64,000 nucleotides of DNA from Periconia sp. R9002 (lineage: Eukaryota > Ascomycota > Dothideomycetes > Pleosporales > Periconiaceae): contig JAMAHW010000066.1 of NCBI GenBank assembly GCA_023627715.1, forward strand, positions 62,001-126,000, given 5' to 3'. The translations under genes and the position numbers were made by a program. Shown here one piece after another: positions 45,621-55,672 of the stretch. Numbering within the stretch: the stretch's first letter is position 1; each line of letters starts with the position of its first letter. The notes beneath the pieces were generated by a model. It was not told the origin of the DNA. It saw only the letters and a program-made list of their open reading frames with translations, and ran no database searches.

Positions 45621-46865
45621 TAGTCTGGACGACAGACTTCGTTAGCTAGCGAATTTCCTAACTTGATCTAGAGCCTGGTGCTACATACGCAGAATAATTT
45701 AGGCGTTTAGTCTTGAACTCATCTGGGTGATACTGTTCAAGAAACGACGAATGATGGTCTGAGCTCGCTAGTCCATGAAGGATGGACTCTTCAATCTTCC
45801 CTCCGGCGTCCTCTCTACTAGAGCTATCCTTGCTAGAACGGCCCGCATCATCACCATCTTCCCCACCGGTTTTACCATTATCAGGGTTGTCATTGCCCAT
45901 GTTATTACCATTGCCAGTGCATCCGCCACCATTATTTGGTGGTCCCTATTGTCGAGCTTGTTGGACAAGTTGCAAGTAGTGGATATGAAACTCTTCACTG
46001 CCCTTGACCTTGGTTTGATGAAGAATGGTGCCAGGTGCAATAGGCGTGTTGACTAAGCGCAGATGCCCAAGGTAGTTAAATGGTGACTTCTAGCTCTCTA
46101 TCAGCGGCCATCTTACACGTCCTTCTCCGCTCACCGTCCGACTTGAAAAACGTGGTTTTCGAGAGAGGATTAGAATCCGTATCTCGTCAGAGAAACAAAT
46201 TATTTGTTCTGACAGATTCCAAAGCTTATCCAGCTGTGAGCTTAGTCGATACAAACCGCCTGCCATTATAGATCCTCTTGCGTGGTTCTGGAACAGTCGA
46301 ATATGCAATGTCCCTACCAGCTGTTTCTGCATTTCGAGATTCACCACACGGGTAGACTGGGGACAGAGATCTACTTTGCGTCTTTGTTCAGTCCCGATTC
46401 TGGCGAATGTTTTTAAACGTTTGTAGGAACTTGTCGCTTGCGATTAGTCAGTGTTTATACGCTGAAACTTCCATCTGGTGGCTTAGGCTTTATTGTTGAT
46501 ATTTGTGCAAACGCCTGAAGGTGACAATGAGTAGTTTAGTAATTTCCCTGCGATTGTGGATGTTGCATTATCTTGCCATTGAGAAACAAGGAATACGTCC
46601 GACGGGAATACTAGCTTGAACCATAGTTGATAGCGGTGCAAATTAGTAGCAACTAGAGCAGCAAATCTAGTGTAGATCGATTGCATTTGTGCAGAGTGCA
46701 TGCTTGCAACCTATCACCTATTGGCTTCGCCAGGTGAATGAAATGAGTAGTGTTGTCTGATAATTGATCAATCGAATATCAAATTATGTCGGCAGAGCTG
46801 TTGGCCTGGGCTTCCGTAAAGGTGTTTAAGCGTGTGGTACAAGGTATTGTGCCTCGGCTATCAGA
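45621..46865. other. intergenic region with gene-fragment-like frames
   Basis: No intact gene is supported. Weak minus-strand coding-like stretches occur at 45658-46053 and about 46090-46350 (see next entry). The rest is AT-rich. Confidence 0.4.
45658..46053 (-). pseudogene. possible decayed gene fragment
   Basis: One minus-strand frame reads a protein-like segment (PGTILHQTKVKGSEEFHIHYLQLVQQARQ), meets a TAG, then continues with a Gly/Asn-rich and acidic stretch to a stop at 45658. The TAG could come from CAG by a C-to-T change, as in the HET relics nearby. The family is not recognised. Confidence 0.25.
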
Positions 46866-48176
46866 TTATGACGTAAACACTCTCTTCCAACGACGCCCAC
46901 TGACCTCTCCGTCGTTGTACCACACACCGTCGACCTCATACGACACGTCTTCAATCCTGGCCCGGCTTGGGGAATCCATTCCAAACAGTGCATACAGCGT
47001 ATCTGCCACTTCAGCTTCCCAATCTAGCCAGCGTCCATTCTCCTTGAGCAGCATGTCGATCCTCACCAACACCTTCCAGCAGAAGCTCAAGTACTTCTTC
47101 AGTTCCTCGGCATTCGCAACATGCAGAGGATCGTTGGGATAAAGCGTCCTTCCCACTGCCTCGTACCCAGCTTTTCCCAAGATATCCAGTGCGAGCTCAG
47201 CCGGAATCCCTTTCTTTCCAAGTAGTCCGTAAACTGCGGCGACGTCGGTTTTCGTCGGCACATGCACGCCTTTGAAATCATCCTCGACGATATCCTCAAG
47301 GCTCTGTGTGCCAATGTTTTTTTCCTGCCACCCTTTAAATCCAGGTTTGAAATACTCGTATCGGAACATGCCGCGCGGTATGCCGAAGAATTCACGATGC
47401 GGATACGTGTGTACTTCGTAGTGGCCCACCGCATACGGCACCGCCGTACAGTAGAGCACCATCTGCTGATACGCCGCCGTCAATCTGTAATCATACTGCT
47501 CTGATTCAAGCGTTGCTCGGTGCTCCCGAGTCTGCCTTTCCATATACGCTGCCCGGCTGGCTGCATCGTATAGTTCTGGCTTGAGGAAGAAGACGTTGAG
47601 ACAGATGTACGCCCGGAGCATCGACTCCTTGAGCTTGCTGAGTCCAAATCCGTGCGAATTAGCATACATGTTCTCGTCCCACAGTTTCCAGAAGTAGCAT
47701 TTCGGGTGCACGGCGAGCCGAAGGAGCGCATCCATTTCGCCGTAGAGGATCATCGTTTTCGTCTGCTCGCACAGGTCGAACAGCCCATCATGCATGTCGC
47801 CTTCGGGTGCAGACGTCTCGTCGATGAACCACTTCGCAGAGCGATCGTACGAAGAGAGTTCTAGGCTTTGGCCCCTGTTGTTGGTCCTGTATTGCCGGAC
47901 TGTCCTTGCCATTTTCTTCTCTGCGGCGTCAGAGACCATGATTTCTTCCTTTTCGGGAGCTGTAGGGTTTGCATCGTATTTCTTGCGCTCTATGACCGAG
48001 TAGTCTGAGAGCGCTTTGCAGAAGCCACGGACGAAGTATTGTAGCTCCTTTGGCTGGCCGGGCCTTTTGCTGCGCAGGTAGAGGTTCGTTCTGCCGTGGC
48101 TGCGCGGGTTCATGTATACATATTTGAAGTTGTCGGCAAGGGTTTGCCAGGGGATGGAATGCGCCTGATGCGCCAT
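46866..48176 (-). CDS. uncharacterised fungal protein, 436 residues
   Basis: A single uninterrupted exon runs from ATG at 48176 to the stop at 46866. The protein is mixed alpha/beta in composition and rich in aromatic residues, without signal peptide, membrane segment or recognisable enzyme motif. Its second half has a stretch (VYGLLGKKGIPAELALDILGKAGYEAVGR..YPNDPLH) that I associate with C-terminal regions of other uncharacterised Pezizomycotina proteins. It has normal codon use and no stops in contrast to the decayed DNA around it, so it is probably functional. The role is unknown. Confidence 0.72.
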   Translation of the reverse strand: MAHQAHSIPWQTLADNFKYVYMNPRSHGRTNLYLRSKRPGQPKELQYFVRGFCKALSDYSVIERKKYDANPTAPEKEEIMVSDAAEKKMARTVRQYRTNNRGQSLELSSYDRSAKWFIDETSAPEGDMHDGLFDLCEQTKTMILYGEMDALLRLAVHPKCYFWKLWDENMYANSHGFGLSKLKESMLRAYICLNVFFLKPELYDAASRAAYMERQTREHRATLESEQYDYRLTAAYQQMVLYCTAVPYAVGHYEVHTYPHREFFGIPRGMFRYEYFKPGFKGWQEKNIGTQSLEDIVEDDFKGVHVPTKTDVAAVYGLLGKKGIPAELALDILGKAGYEAVGRTLYPNDPLHVANAEELKKYLSFCWKVLVRIDMLLKENGRWLDWEAEVADTLYALFGMDSPSRARIEDVSYEVDGVWYNDGEVSGRRWKRVFTS

Positions 48177-50001
48177 GGATTGAGCGATGCAAAGTGTAAT
48201 GCTCTAAACAAAAAAATTAGCGGATGGAGATGTAGAGAAACGGTTGTGGGAGGTGAAGAGTCATTATTGTATATGTACTCGATACTACTTTGGGGTAGTT
48301 TAGGCTGCGCTTAACCGTTCGTGTCACTACTCAGGTCTACTCAGTACTAGCATTTCGCTCACTAAGCTCCCGAACTTCTATCGCCGTATCACTAATGCCG
48401 CTCTAGTCATGCGAGTCTTTGCCTTCATCCATTCTTGCAATGCCCAATCTAACCTGATTTTGCCCGCCACCGATAGGGGACTTGCTTCTTTAGGCCTACG
48501 CTTCGTCTCTATCCGTACTGCGTACCATCGTTCTATGCTCGGGCATCGAGTTTCCAAAAGTTCTTGTACTACTAATGTCAAATTTCCGTTTCAAGAAATC
48601 ATAGTATTTGACGTCACCAGTAGCATTCTGCGCTGATAATGATTGTGCTGCCGCAAACCTCCTTATCCATCAGCTACCAGAACGAGGCTGAGGATCATCA
48701 GAACGATATTCAATCGTGTATGTAGTATTTTGCTTCATGTTGCTTTGGTGTGTGTTGCTTTGGTCAACGTGTGTTGCGGCCTTGGAATGTGACAAAAAGT
48801 ATCCGGGATAGTAGATTCAAAGCAAGGGTTCGGAATAGCGATTAGCGATGGAAATTCAAGGCGAAAACAGTTATCTTGTGTAAATTTGAATATCAGTAAA
48901 CTGTCGACAGAGCGCTTTTTATATAGTGAAATTGTTGCTTTCGGGTTTCCAATCTCTTCTAATGATATCATGACTCAAACAATGATAAATAACGGAATCA
49001 GTGCCGACAGATGTGCCAAATTTTTAATTTTAAGTTGTGGAACAGCTACGAATATATACCACGCATCATTTTGGAGCCCTGGCCTGGATATCATGATACG
49101 GTACATCACACACTTCTGCAATTGTTAAGACGCTCCTCTCAGCCATCGTTAAGGCGCAATACGCAACAACTCTCACCTCGAGGGCTGCGTCGCAAACTAT
49201 CTACCAGCCCTGGCCAATCAGCTGCTCGAGGAGGGTCTTGAAAGCTACCTGGCGTAGCTGAGTTTCGTTGCATAGCTGGGTGGGGTTACTGAGGCAGCTG
49301 GCGACCCAGCTGGGGCCCTACCAAGCGATCCGAATCGTCTCGATTTACGCCTCTAGGAGACGCAATTTGATCAGTAAGCTCTCTGAGGTTGTGCGCCGTC
49401 CTCAGCAGGTCACCTAATATAACCAATATAGCCAGCCTACCCACAAGCGTACGCTCCATCCAGGTCACGTATGCCGCGAGAGAGCTCTCCCAGCTTTAGA
49501 AGAGGGTTCAGAACGTCTCCGTCTCTCTTACAAGCGAGGCTTTCTTAGGTAAGGCGCGACGCTTGTAAGGATCTTATAAGCAGTAACAAGGATGTAATAT
49601 TTGGTAGAATACGTCTCCGGAGATAGATTTCCACCGAACGCTCCATTGATTTCCATCCAGAATTGCTTACTCACCGAAAAAAATCGCATTCCAGGAGAGA
49701 ATTTGGGCTATTCTGGGCTCTACCAAACAGGCCCTTAGAACTTTATTTCGGGCGGGGCGAAGTCCGGAGCAAGGGCAAGTGACTTCCTCTATTACCCTAT
49801 TCGGATATCGCTGGTCAGCCACACAACTGGCATGATGCTTAGTGATACGGAACCACAGCTTCTCTGATAGTATTGTCCTATCCCTTCCAATCAGCCGTTT
49901 TGTCAAACTAAATAGAAATGACAGAGCTTCCCTCTGTGAACAAAGATTTCGCTACTCAACGCATTCCCTTTCGAAGATTTCCTTAATCCTTCCGTTTCAA
50001 A
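48177..50001. other. 1.8-kb region with decayed coding-like DNA
   Basis: No intact gene is supported. The + strand at about 49270-49560 reads like a helical protein interrupted by stops (LRQLATQLGPYQAIRIVSIY, RNLISKLSEVVRR, then shorter pieces), suggesting an old gene relic of unknown family. The remainder is AT-rich. Confidence 0.4.
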
Positions 50002-51077
50002 ATGCAGCTCAAGGCCTTTTGCCTAGCTTTTGCACCAGCCGTTCTTTCAGCTACTATACCAGACCCGATCAGAGCCCGTCAATTTGCCCACAGTATTGAC
50101 AGGCCGTCGGACCTGCAAGGGATCAATTGGTTCTATGCAGAAGCAGAGTGTGATTACCGTCAACAGGCTACGCTTTTCAGAGGTCTCAAAGATGTCATTC
50201 AATTAGCCTATGCAGCTCTTCCTGCTCCAGGAGGAATTGGCGATAATCCAATATTCAAGGATTTTTGGGGATACGGATATAATACGGTACGGTTACCAAT
50301 CTCGACTTTCTCCTTCTTGCGATATTGGAAGCTAATATATGACTTTCATTCAGGGACCGCTCCAGAACAGGTTCAATACAATTTTTAACAACTTGGAAAG
50401 AGCCGGCCGATTCCCTTCCTATGGTAACGGGGGAGAAGGAGAAATAAACCAGTTGAACGTACGATGCAAAGACTACAATCGTCAGTGTAGTTCGAGAGTG
50501 TACGAAGCGACAGCATCCCAGAGACTTTTAGCATTCAAGGCTGACCAAATGTGCAAATAGGATGGCCTATGTTAGAGGGAACAATATGGTGTTATGTCCA
50601 GACTTTTGGTCTTTTGCATTCCCACATCTCACGGATCGCGTCAAGGGCAAGCCAACCCGAGCACTAGATGAGCTGATGACCATCGAGCACATTCTTCTTC
50701 ACGAACTCATGCATGTGGACAACGCCGGATTCCCAGAGCATATCTCTGATATTCAAACCATCTTAGTGGGTGAAAGCGATAATGCAGAAATACCCGGTGG
50801 GATAACTCCTGTAGTCGTGTACGGTGTCCAACGCTGTAAAAAGTTAGCGAAGAAGTACGGGGAGGAGAGACCAAATTTGCAGACATTGAAGAATGCGGAT
50901 AATTACGCTTGGTTTTCTTCAGCGTATTACTTCAGCAAGGCGTGGAGCATAACCGTCAACGAACCAGAAAGCTACGTTGAAGGCAGTGTCACAGGCAATC
51001 CATATGCGCCACCAAACAGCGGTTTTAAATATGCAGATGACGATTTTAGCGAGGCAGAGTGGACAGCAGGTCCGTAG
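50002..51077 (+). CDS. secreted zinc metalloprotease, M35 (deuterolysin)-like
   Basis: The exons are 50002-50286, 50354-50499 and 50561-51077, which give 315 residues. Introns start GTACGG and GTACGA and end CAG and TAG. A signal peptide (MQLKAFCLAFAPAVLSA) is clear. The zinc motif HELMH lies at 191-195 and is preceded by the extended strand V.CPDFW typical of fungal M35-like proteins. Downstream, YGV..C..LA and NADNYAWFSSAYYF correspond to the region that supplies the third ligand in aspzincins, although a GTxDxxYG motif is not obvious, so it belongs to the divergent M35-like branch. Cys pairs suggest disulfides. It likely degrades extracellular protein, or could act as a secreted effector-like peptidase (inference). 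Confidence 0.82.
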
Positions 51078-51528
51078 AGACTTTTCAAGAATGTGAGCAG
51101 TAAATAGAAAAAGCATTATATTTAATCTTAAAGGTTTAGCACTGCATGCTCTATTTTTTTAGAGAATTAAACTCTCTAGGCCGTCGTTTGCACCTCGACT
51201 TTCAAACAGCATTCAACGTGTATATTAGACTCACATGCTTCGGAAGCAGAGTGAATATTGTATGCATATATGGGTTAAATTAAAATCGGTAGCCGTCAAC
51301 TTTTAAAACGAGTTCGTTGCGCGTGGTTCGCGTTTGAGAAGGCAAGAGTCGCGTGACTGCTTTGTGAGCGGCAATTCAGTCGAATCTAGCTAGCACAATT
51401 GTAAATTATGTCGTTACACAAGATTTGGAGGAATTTCGGATGAGGTCTTCTGCAGGTTAAAGGGCTGTCTATTTATACCACTTGGATGTAAAAGGAGGCC
51501 GGGTAGAACATGTATAGATGATAATAAC
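51078..51528. other. convergent intergenic region
   Basis: 451 AT-rich bases lie between the protease and monooxygenase stop codons. No gene is visible. Confidence 0.4.
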
Positions 51529-52996
51529 CTATACAAGCACCGAATCCTCTAAAGAATCGATTGTTTCCTTCCACGTCTTTGCGATATCATTCTGATATAT
51601 CCAAGACATGTCCTTCCCCCCACCGTCAATAATCTTATTCCTTACTCTCTGATCATAAGTCGGATTACCCAAATCCACCAGATTCTTCGCCCGCCGCGCA
51701 GCCTCGGAAGCAAGATGCTCATACATTCTGGCATAATAGGGTAGGCGAATGGCGTTGAACAAAGGTAACGCACGACTCAGGTCATTCTGATAGTAAGACA
51801 GCGCTTGAGCTAAGATCCACCCATCTTCCATGGCGAAACCGGCACCCGACCCAAATGCTCCGGAGAGGGCATGCGAAGAGTCACCAACGAGCACTACTTT
51901 ATCCCATGCTACTAGAGTTTCCAGTTCTGGGCCAGCAAATGCGGCGAATTCGCGCCAGTTGCCTTCTGGAACTCGTCGTAGAGCCTATAAGGTCAGTGGG
52001 CTTGGAATCGCTTTGGAGAGCTGGGTACTTGCTTCTTGGATTTCTGGTAAATACTCCTGGGTGGATGTCAGTGGCCACGTCTTGAAATTGAGCGATGTCA
52101 TACCGTGAAATGCGAATCAACATGTGCATTTGTCACGGGTACGCCCCAGCTGACCTTGCTTGCACTGTGGGTAGCAGGATCATGCCACGCTCTACTAGCA
52201 ATCTCCCAAAGACCTTCTCCTACCAGTGAAAAATACACGTGAGTAGTCGGCGTGTGCCACCAACCCGTCACTCCGAATCGTGGATCCAGATCTTTGACGT
52301 CGTCCCAGGGAAGAAGAGTTCGCCATATGGTTGTCCCCGTGAACTTCAATTCATAATTAGGCCATGCTGCATCTCTCACAACCTGCACAGGACCTTGTTA
52401 GTTTGTTTAGTCTGCGGACACTCCAATTTCACACACCGAACGAATGCCATCGGCGCCGACGACTAGATCGGCAATGACCAAAGTTCCATCTTTGAAACGC
52501 AGCTCTACGCCTTCTTCTCCTTTATCCACGACATGGACTAGCTTTTTAGACAGTTGTATTACCCCAGGCTTAACATGCGCCAGTAAAGAGGACTGCAACT
52601 TCGTTCTCTGTGTCCGAATCGGAGTCCTCCCTTTTCCACTCGTCCCTTTGATTCCCCGTCTTCTGGACAATTCCTCGCCCGATCGTCCGTTCCTACATGA
52701 AAAACAAGGACTCAATTCAAAATTCAAGGCACTGATGGAACCACTCACATATTCAACACCTCCAACGTCTCGTGCCCGGTGTTCACGGTATCAGCAACTC
52801 CCAGGAGGTCCAAGACATTCCAAGAGTTTGGGCCGATGCTTATTCCTGCTCCAACTTCCCGTAGTTCACGCGCCTGTTCGTATAGTGTGACTTCAGTGTT
52901 GGAGTTGCGTGATAGGGCGATTGCAGTGGCCAGACCACCTGGACCTCCGCCAATGATCGCTACGCGTAGGTGACGGGCGGGGTTGCCGACAGTCAT
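51529..52996 (-). CDS. FAD-dependent monooxygenase, salicylate hydroxylase-like
   Basis: The exons are 52996-52749, 52692-52437, 52382-52104, 52056-52033 and 51984-51529, giving 420 residues. The FAD-binding GxGxxG motif is GGGPGG near residue 16. GADGIRS is the DG motif, and VGDSSHALSGAFGSGAGFAMEDG is the GD motif with the second FAD contact. The family is group A aromatic hydroxylases (UbiH/COQ6 and salicylate/kynurenine type), which insert one oxygen using NAD(P)H. The fourth exon is only 24 bases, and the following intron begins GCAAGT, a recognised GC-AG donor; this restores the conserved HFTEY...ALRRVPEGNWREFAAFAGP region. Some residues between the FAD motif and exon 2 appear shorter than usual for the family. 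The substrate is unknown. Confidence 0.85.
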
Positions 52997-53369
52997 GTTG
53001 CATACTTTGGGTTTTCTAAAAAATGTAGAAAATACTAGTCAATCTGATTGAATTCGTTACCCACCGCAGTTATAACAGGCTGTCTATGTACAATATCTAA
53101 CGTGGGGTGAGAACGCAGCTTGCATATTCGTCATTGGCCTCATAGATGACGTGCGAGGGAACTCCCGCGAGAGATAACAAATGACGCCAGAAACATAGGT
53201 GATAAGACTGGGGAGTTTATAAGCACATTGAAAATACGATGGGTCGATTTTGATGATTTCTCAGGGAGACCGAGGGATGTTACTACTTCAGTAAAGTGGC
53301 GCAATGACACATAGAAGAATATCGATTTTTTTTTGAGAATATCAACACCATTAAAAGCGGATTTGCGCA
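52997..53369. other. intergenic region upstream of the monooxygenase
   Basis: 373 bases contain the monooxygenase promoter. No gene is supported. Confidence 0.35.
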
Positions 53370-54068
53370 GAGGGGAGATTGCTAAATTGGGCCTGCGATT
53401 CTTGATACAAAGGAAATCAACCGGATGCCTCCAGATAAGATTATATCCACCCACAATTTTGCCGCAGGATCTCCTTCATACCTGAGCAAGGCGACCAAAA
53501 AATTCAGGTTTGGAGAGACAATCGCAATCAGCCCACCAAACATTGTCAACTATATTCAATCTTCTATCCCCTCAGCTCGAAATATAGTTTTGTAGGCCAT
53601 GGTATCATCAATGACCTTCAGGCTTTACAGGCTCTCGATTTCGAGTATCCAGTGCTCCTCTCGAGCGTTTGAGATACCTTTTACATCGCTAATGAGGTGT
53701 TTGAGGATTGGGCCGGGTCTCTTAACGATTTACTCCTTGCTTTAGGAATTTCCTTCAGCAGGCTTCATTGTGCAGGCAATGACGCTAATTTTACACTAAG
53801 AGCTCTACTTCTTCTGACTGCTTGCGGGTTTTCTAAGCAGCAAGGAGAGCAAGAAGAGGATCGCGACACGCTTGTTTACCTGAGGCAAATTTTAGCCTCT
53901 CCAATACCACGTTGGGTCGATCCAGAGGTACAAACTATGCAAAACAGGGAAAGGAGGCGTGCAAAAAGTCGGAAGCACCAATCAAAGACGTGGAGCAAGG
54001 AAAAACAAGAAGAAATCCGTGCAGCTCGACAGCTTAAGAAAAAGCAGAACATTACGAAAGCTGGATAA
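53370..54068 (+). pseudogene. Gfd2/YDR514C-like RNase H-fold exonuclease, decayed
   Basis: The pieces follow the order of this DEDDh-like domain: LGLRFLDTKEIN near 53380, KKFRFGET..ISPPN, SARNIVL, then GHGIINDLQALQALDF from about 53597, DTFYIANEVF, and SLNDLLLALGI.FSRLHCAGNDANFTLRALLLL to about 53825, ending with a basic helical tail. A one-base loss near 53590 shifts the frame and a TGA at 53669-53671 interrupts it (likely CGA to TGA). No start codon is visible, so the 5' part is also lost. The intact family probably degrades or binds RNA; QIP-type relatives act in RNA silencing. The gene is broken. Confidence 0.7.
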
Positions 54069-54784
54069 TTGAGCAATTAGCCCTCCCTCTTGTCGCAAGA
54101 GGCGGTGCCACCTGCCTTATTTCTCCAAGGCTTAGACGATTAGAACGCCATCCATAATAGCACATCGATATTTCCGTGCATAGAATTGAAACAACAGGCC
54201 AGGCCTTCAGGCTTCCACTAAGCAATTCTGAATTCGCCGCACATATCACGGAATACCTGTACACCGCCTGCACTGGAGAAACCTCATATCGATATTAAAT
54301 ATCCCTTTGGTCGGGTCCTTCGCACTCGTACTGCCCCAAGCTTTCTGAAAATCAAAGTTGATTTGTTACACTCTCGAAAGTCAAAATACAGACTTCCTAC
54401 CGCAGCGCTGTACCTGACTGCAATATCGAGCCTTTATACTCGAATAGTTGCAATTACTCCGTTCCAACCTCTCTAAGCATCCGTTCCCTTATATCCGAAA
54501 ACTATCCGCTCAACATTTGTTTTCAAAATGCAGGAGTCGACGCGTCCGAAGTCTCCTTCGGCCAGCATGGCCACTAGATCAGGACGTGATCGTCCATGCA
54601 CATTACAGAAAAACCAAGAAAATTAGCATCCGTCTCTACACCCGTTCTAACTCTCCTGCATGATCTGATACTTAGGAAGTGCAGTTTGGATTTGAAGTGG
54701 CTGGCTGTACCAAGATCAAAAGGTCAGTTGGATAGAAAAAGTGCCAAAAAAGGATGCGTCAGATGCGGGGATCAATGGTAGTTT
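54069..54784. other. intergenic decayed region
   Basis: About 716 bases without a supported gene lie between the exonuclease relic and the dispersed repeat copy. Confidence 0.4.
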
Positions 54785-54975
54785 GCGTGAATGTAGATAT
54801 CACGTCTTTTTCTCCCCCCCCCCCTTCTCTCTCAAAAAACAACAAGAACGAGAAACATTTCCTCCGCTTACCTTTTTGGCTCCCTTCTTGTCGAGAAAGA
54901 GTGTACAGTTAATTATGCCATTGTATTCCGTCACTACACACAAAGACTTCGACTTTTCCGAGTCTCACTACTTCA
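54785..54975 (+). repeat. dispersed repeat, copy B, joined to a HET fragment
   Basis: This stretch aligns with 36437-36650 in the same orientation (see copy A). It starts in the GTGAATGTAGATATCACGT block and ends just after GAGTCTCACTACTTC, where the sequence switches to HET-domain coding DNA. Confidence 0.75.
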
Positions 54976-55085
54976 ACCGATATAGGTTCAAGAAGGCCGA
55001 TTTATGTGCCCGGCAAACGTTGAAGGATGGATTTTCTTACTGTTGGATTGATACTTGTTGCACTAGACAGAACCACCACCGGTAA
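54915..55085 (+). pseudogene. HET-domain N-terminal fragment (copy 2)
   Basis: The 56-codon frame starts in the repeat copy and from about 54985 encodes KKADLCARQTLKDGFSYCWIDTCC, a well-preserved HET segment. It ends soon after the TCC block, as in copy 1 at 41940-42187. The bases after the block also match copy 1 for some 80 positions, up to and including a GC-rich hairpin. It looks like a truncated HET gene captured behind foreign DNA. Confidence 0.8.
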
Positions 55086-55108
55086 CGCCCTTCGAAAAAG
55101 GTGGCATA

Positions 55109-55128
55109 TGCCGCCGAAAGTGGCGGCA
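55109..55128 (+). other. GC-rich hairpin, copy 2
   Basis: TGCCGCC and GGCGGCA form a perfect 7-bp stem around a GAAAGT loop. Compared with copy 1 at 41890-41909 the outer pair is T-A instead of C-G, so the pairing is preserved although the bases differ. Confidence 0.7.
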
Positions 55129-55140
55129 GAATGTTATTTG

Positions 55141-55672
55141 ATAAGTAACAAATAATATACAGCGGAGGAGCGAAGTTAGAGCCTATAGGTAGCTCTGATT
55201 TAATACTAACTTGCACGTTTTTTATGCGTACGACCCAATGCGTCCTCACCCTGTACATAACTTTTTAATACAAAAGTAGAAATTACTTTTTTCATGTGAC
55301 AATCCTTGTTCTGCACCCCCGAGATCAGCGGCCCCCTCGGCCAAGCAGTGGCTGAGTGAGACTGAGCTCGCCCATTTCATGTTTCACTCTATTCCGTTGG
55401 CGAGACTAAGGTGGCTAAGCCTTGAGCAGCACTCTCTCGTATCCAGGGTGATCAATGCGTTTGGTTGATCTGCCACTTCATCGGATTGGACGCCATGAAA
55501 TGGGACGGGATTCACCTCGCAGCGTGGCGGGGTAGTCGGAAACCCGTATCCAGCCTCAAGCCTGACGAGGGATAGAATATGCGCAATTTATTATGAGCTA
55601 TGCCGTTTCAAACTGAGTTGAACTTTACATGTTCGAAAATCGCATTATTCTCTGCCAAAGTGATCCACAACC
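55141..55672. other. upstream region of the deaminase-kinase gene
   Basis: 532 bases without a gene; it should contain the promoter of the next gene. Confidence 0.4.
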
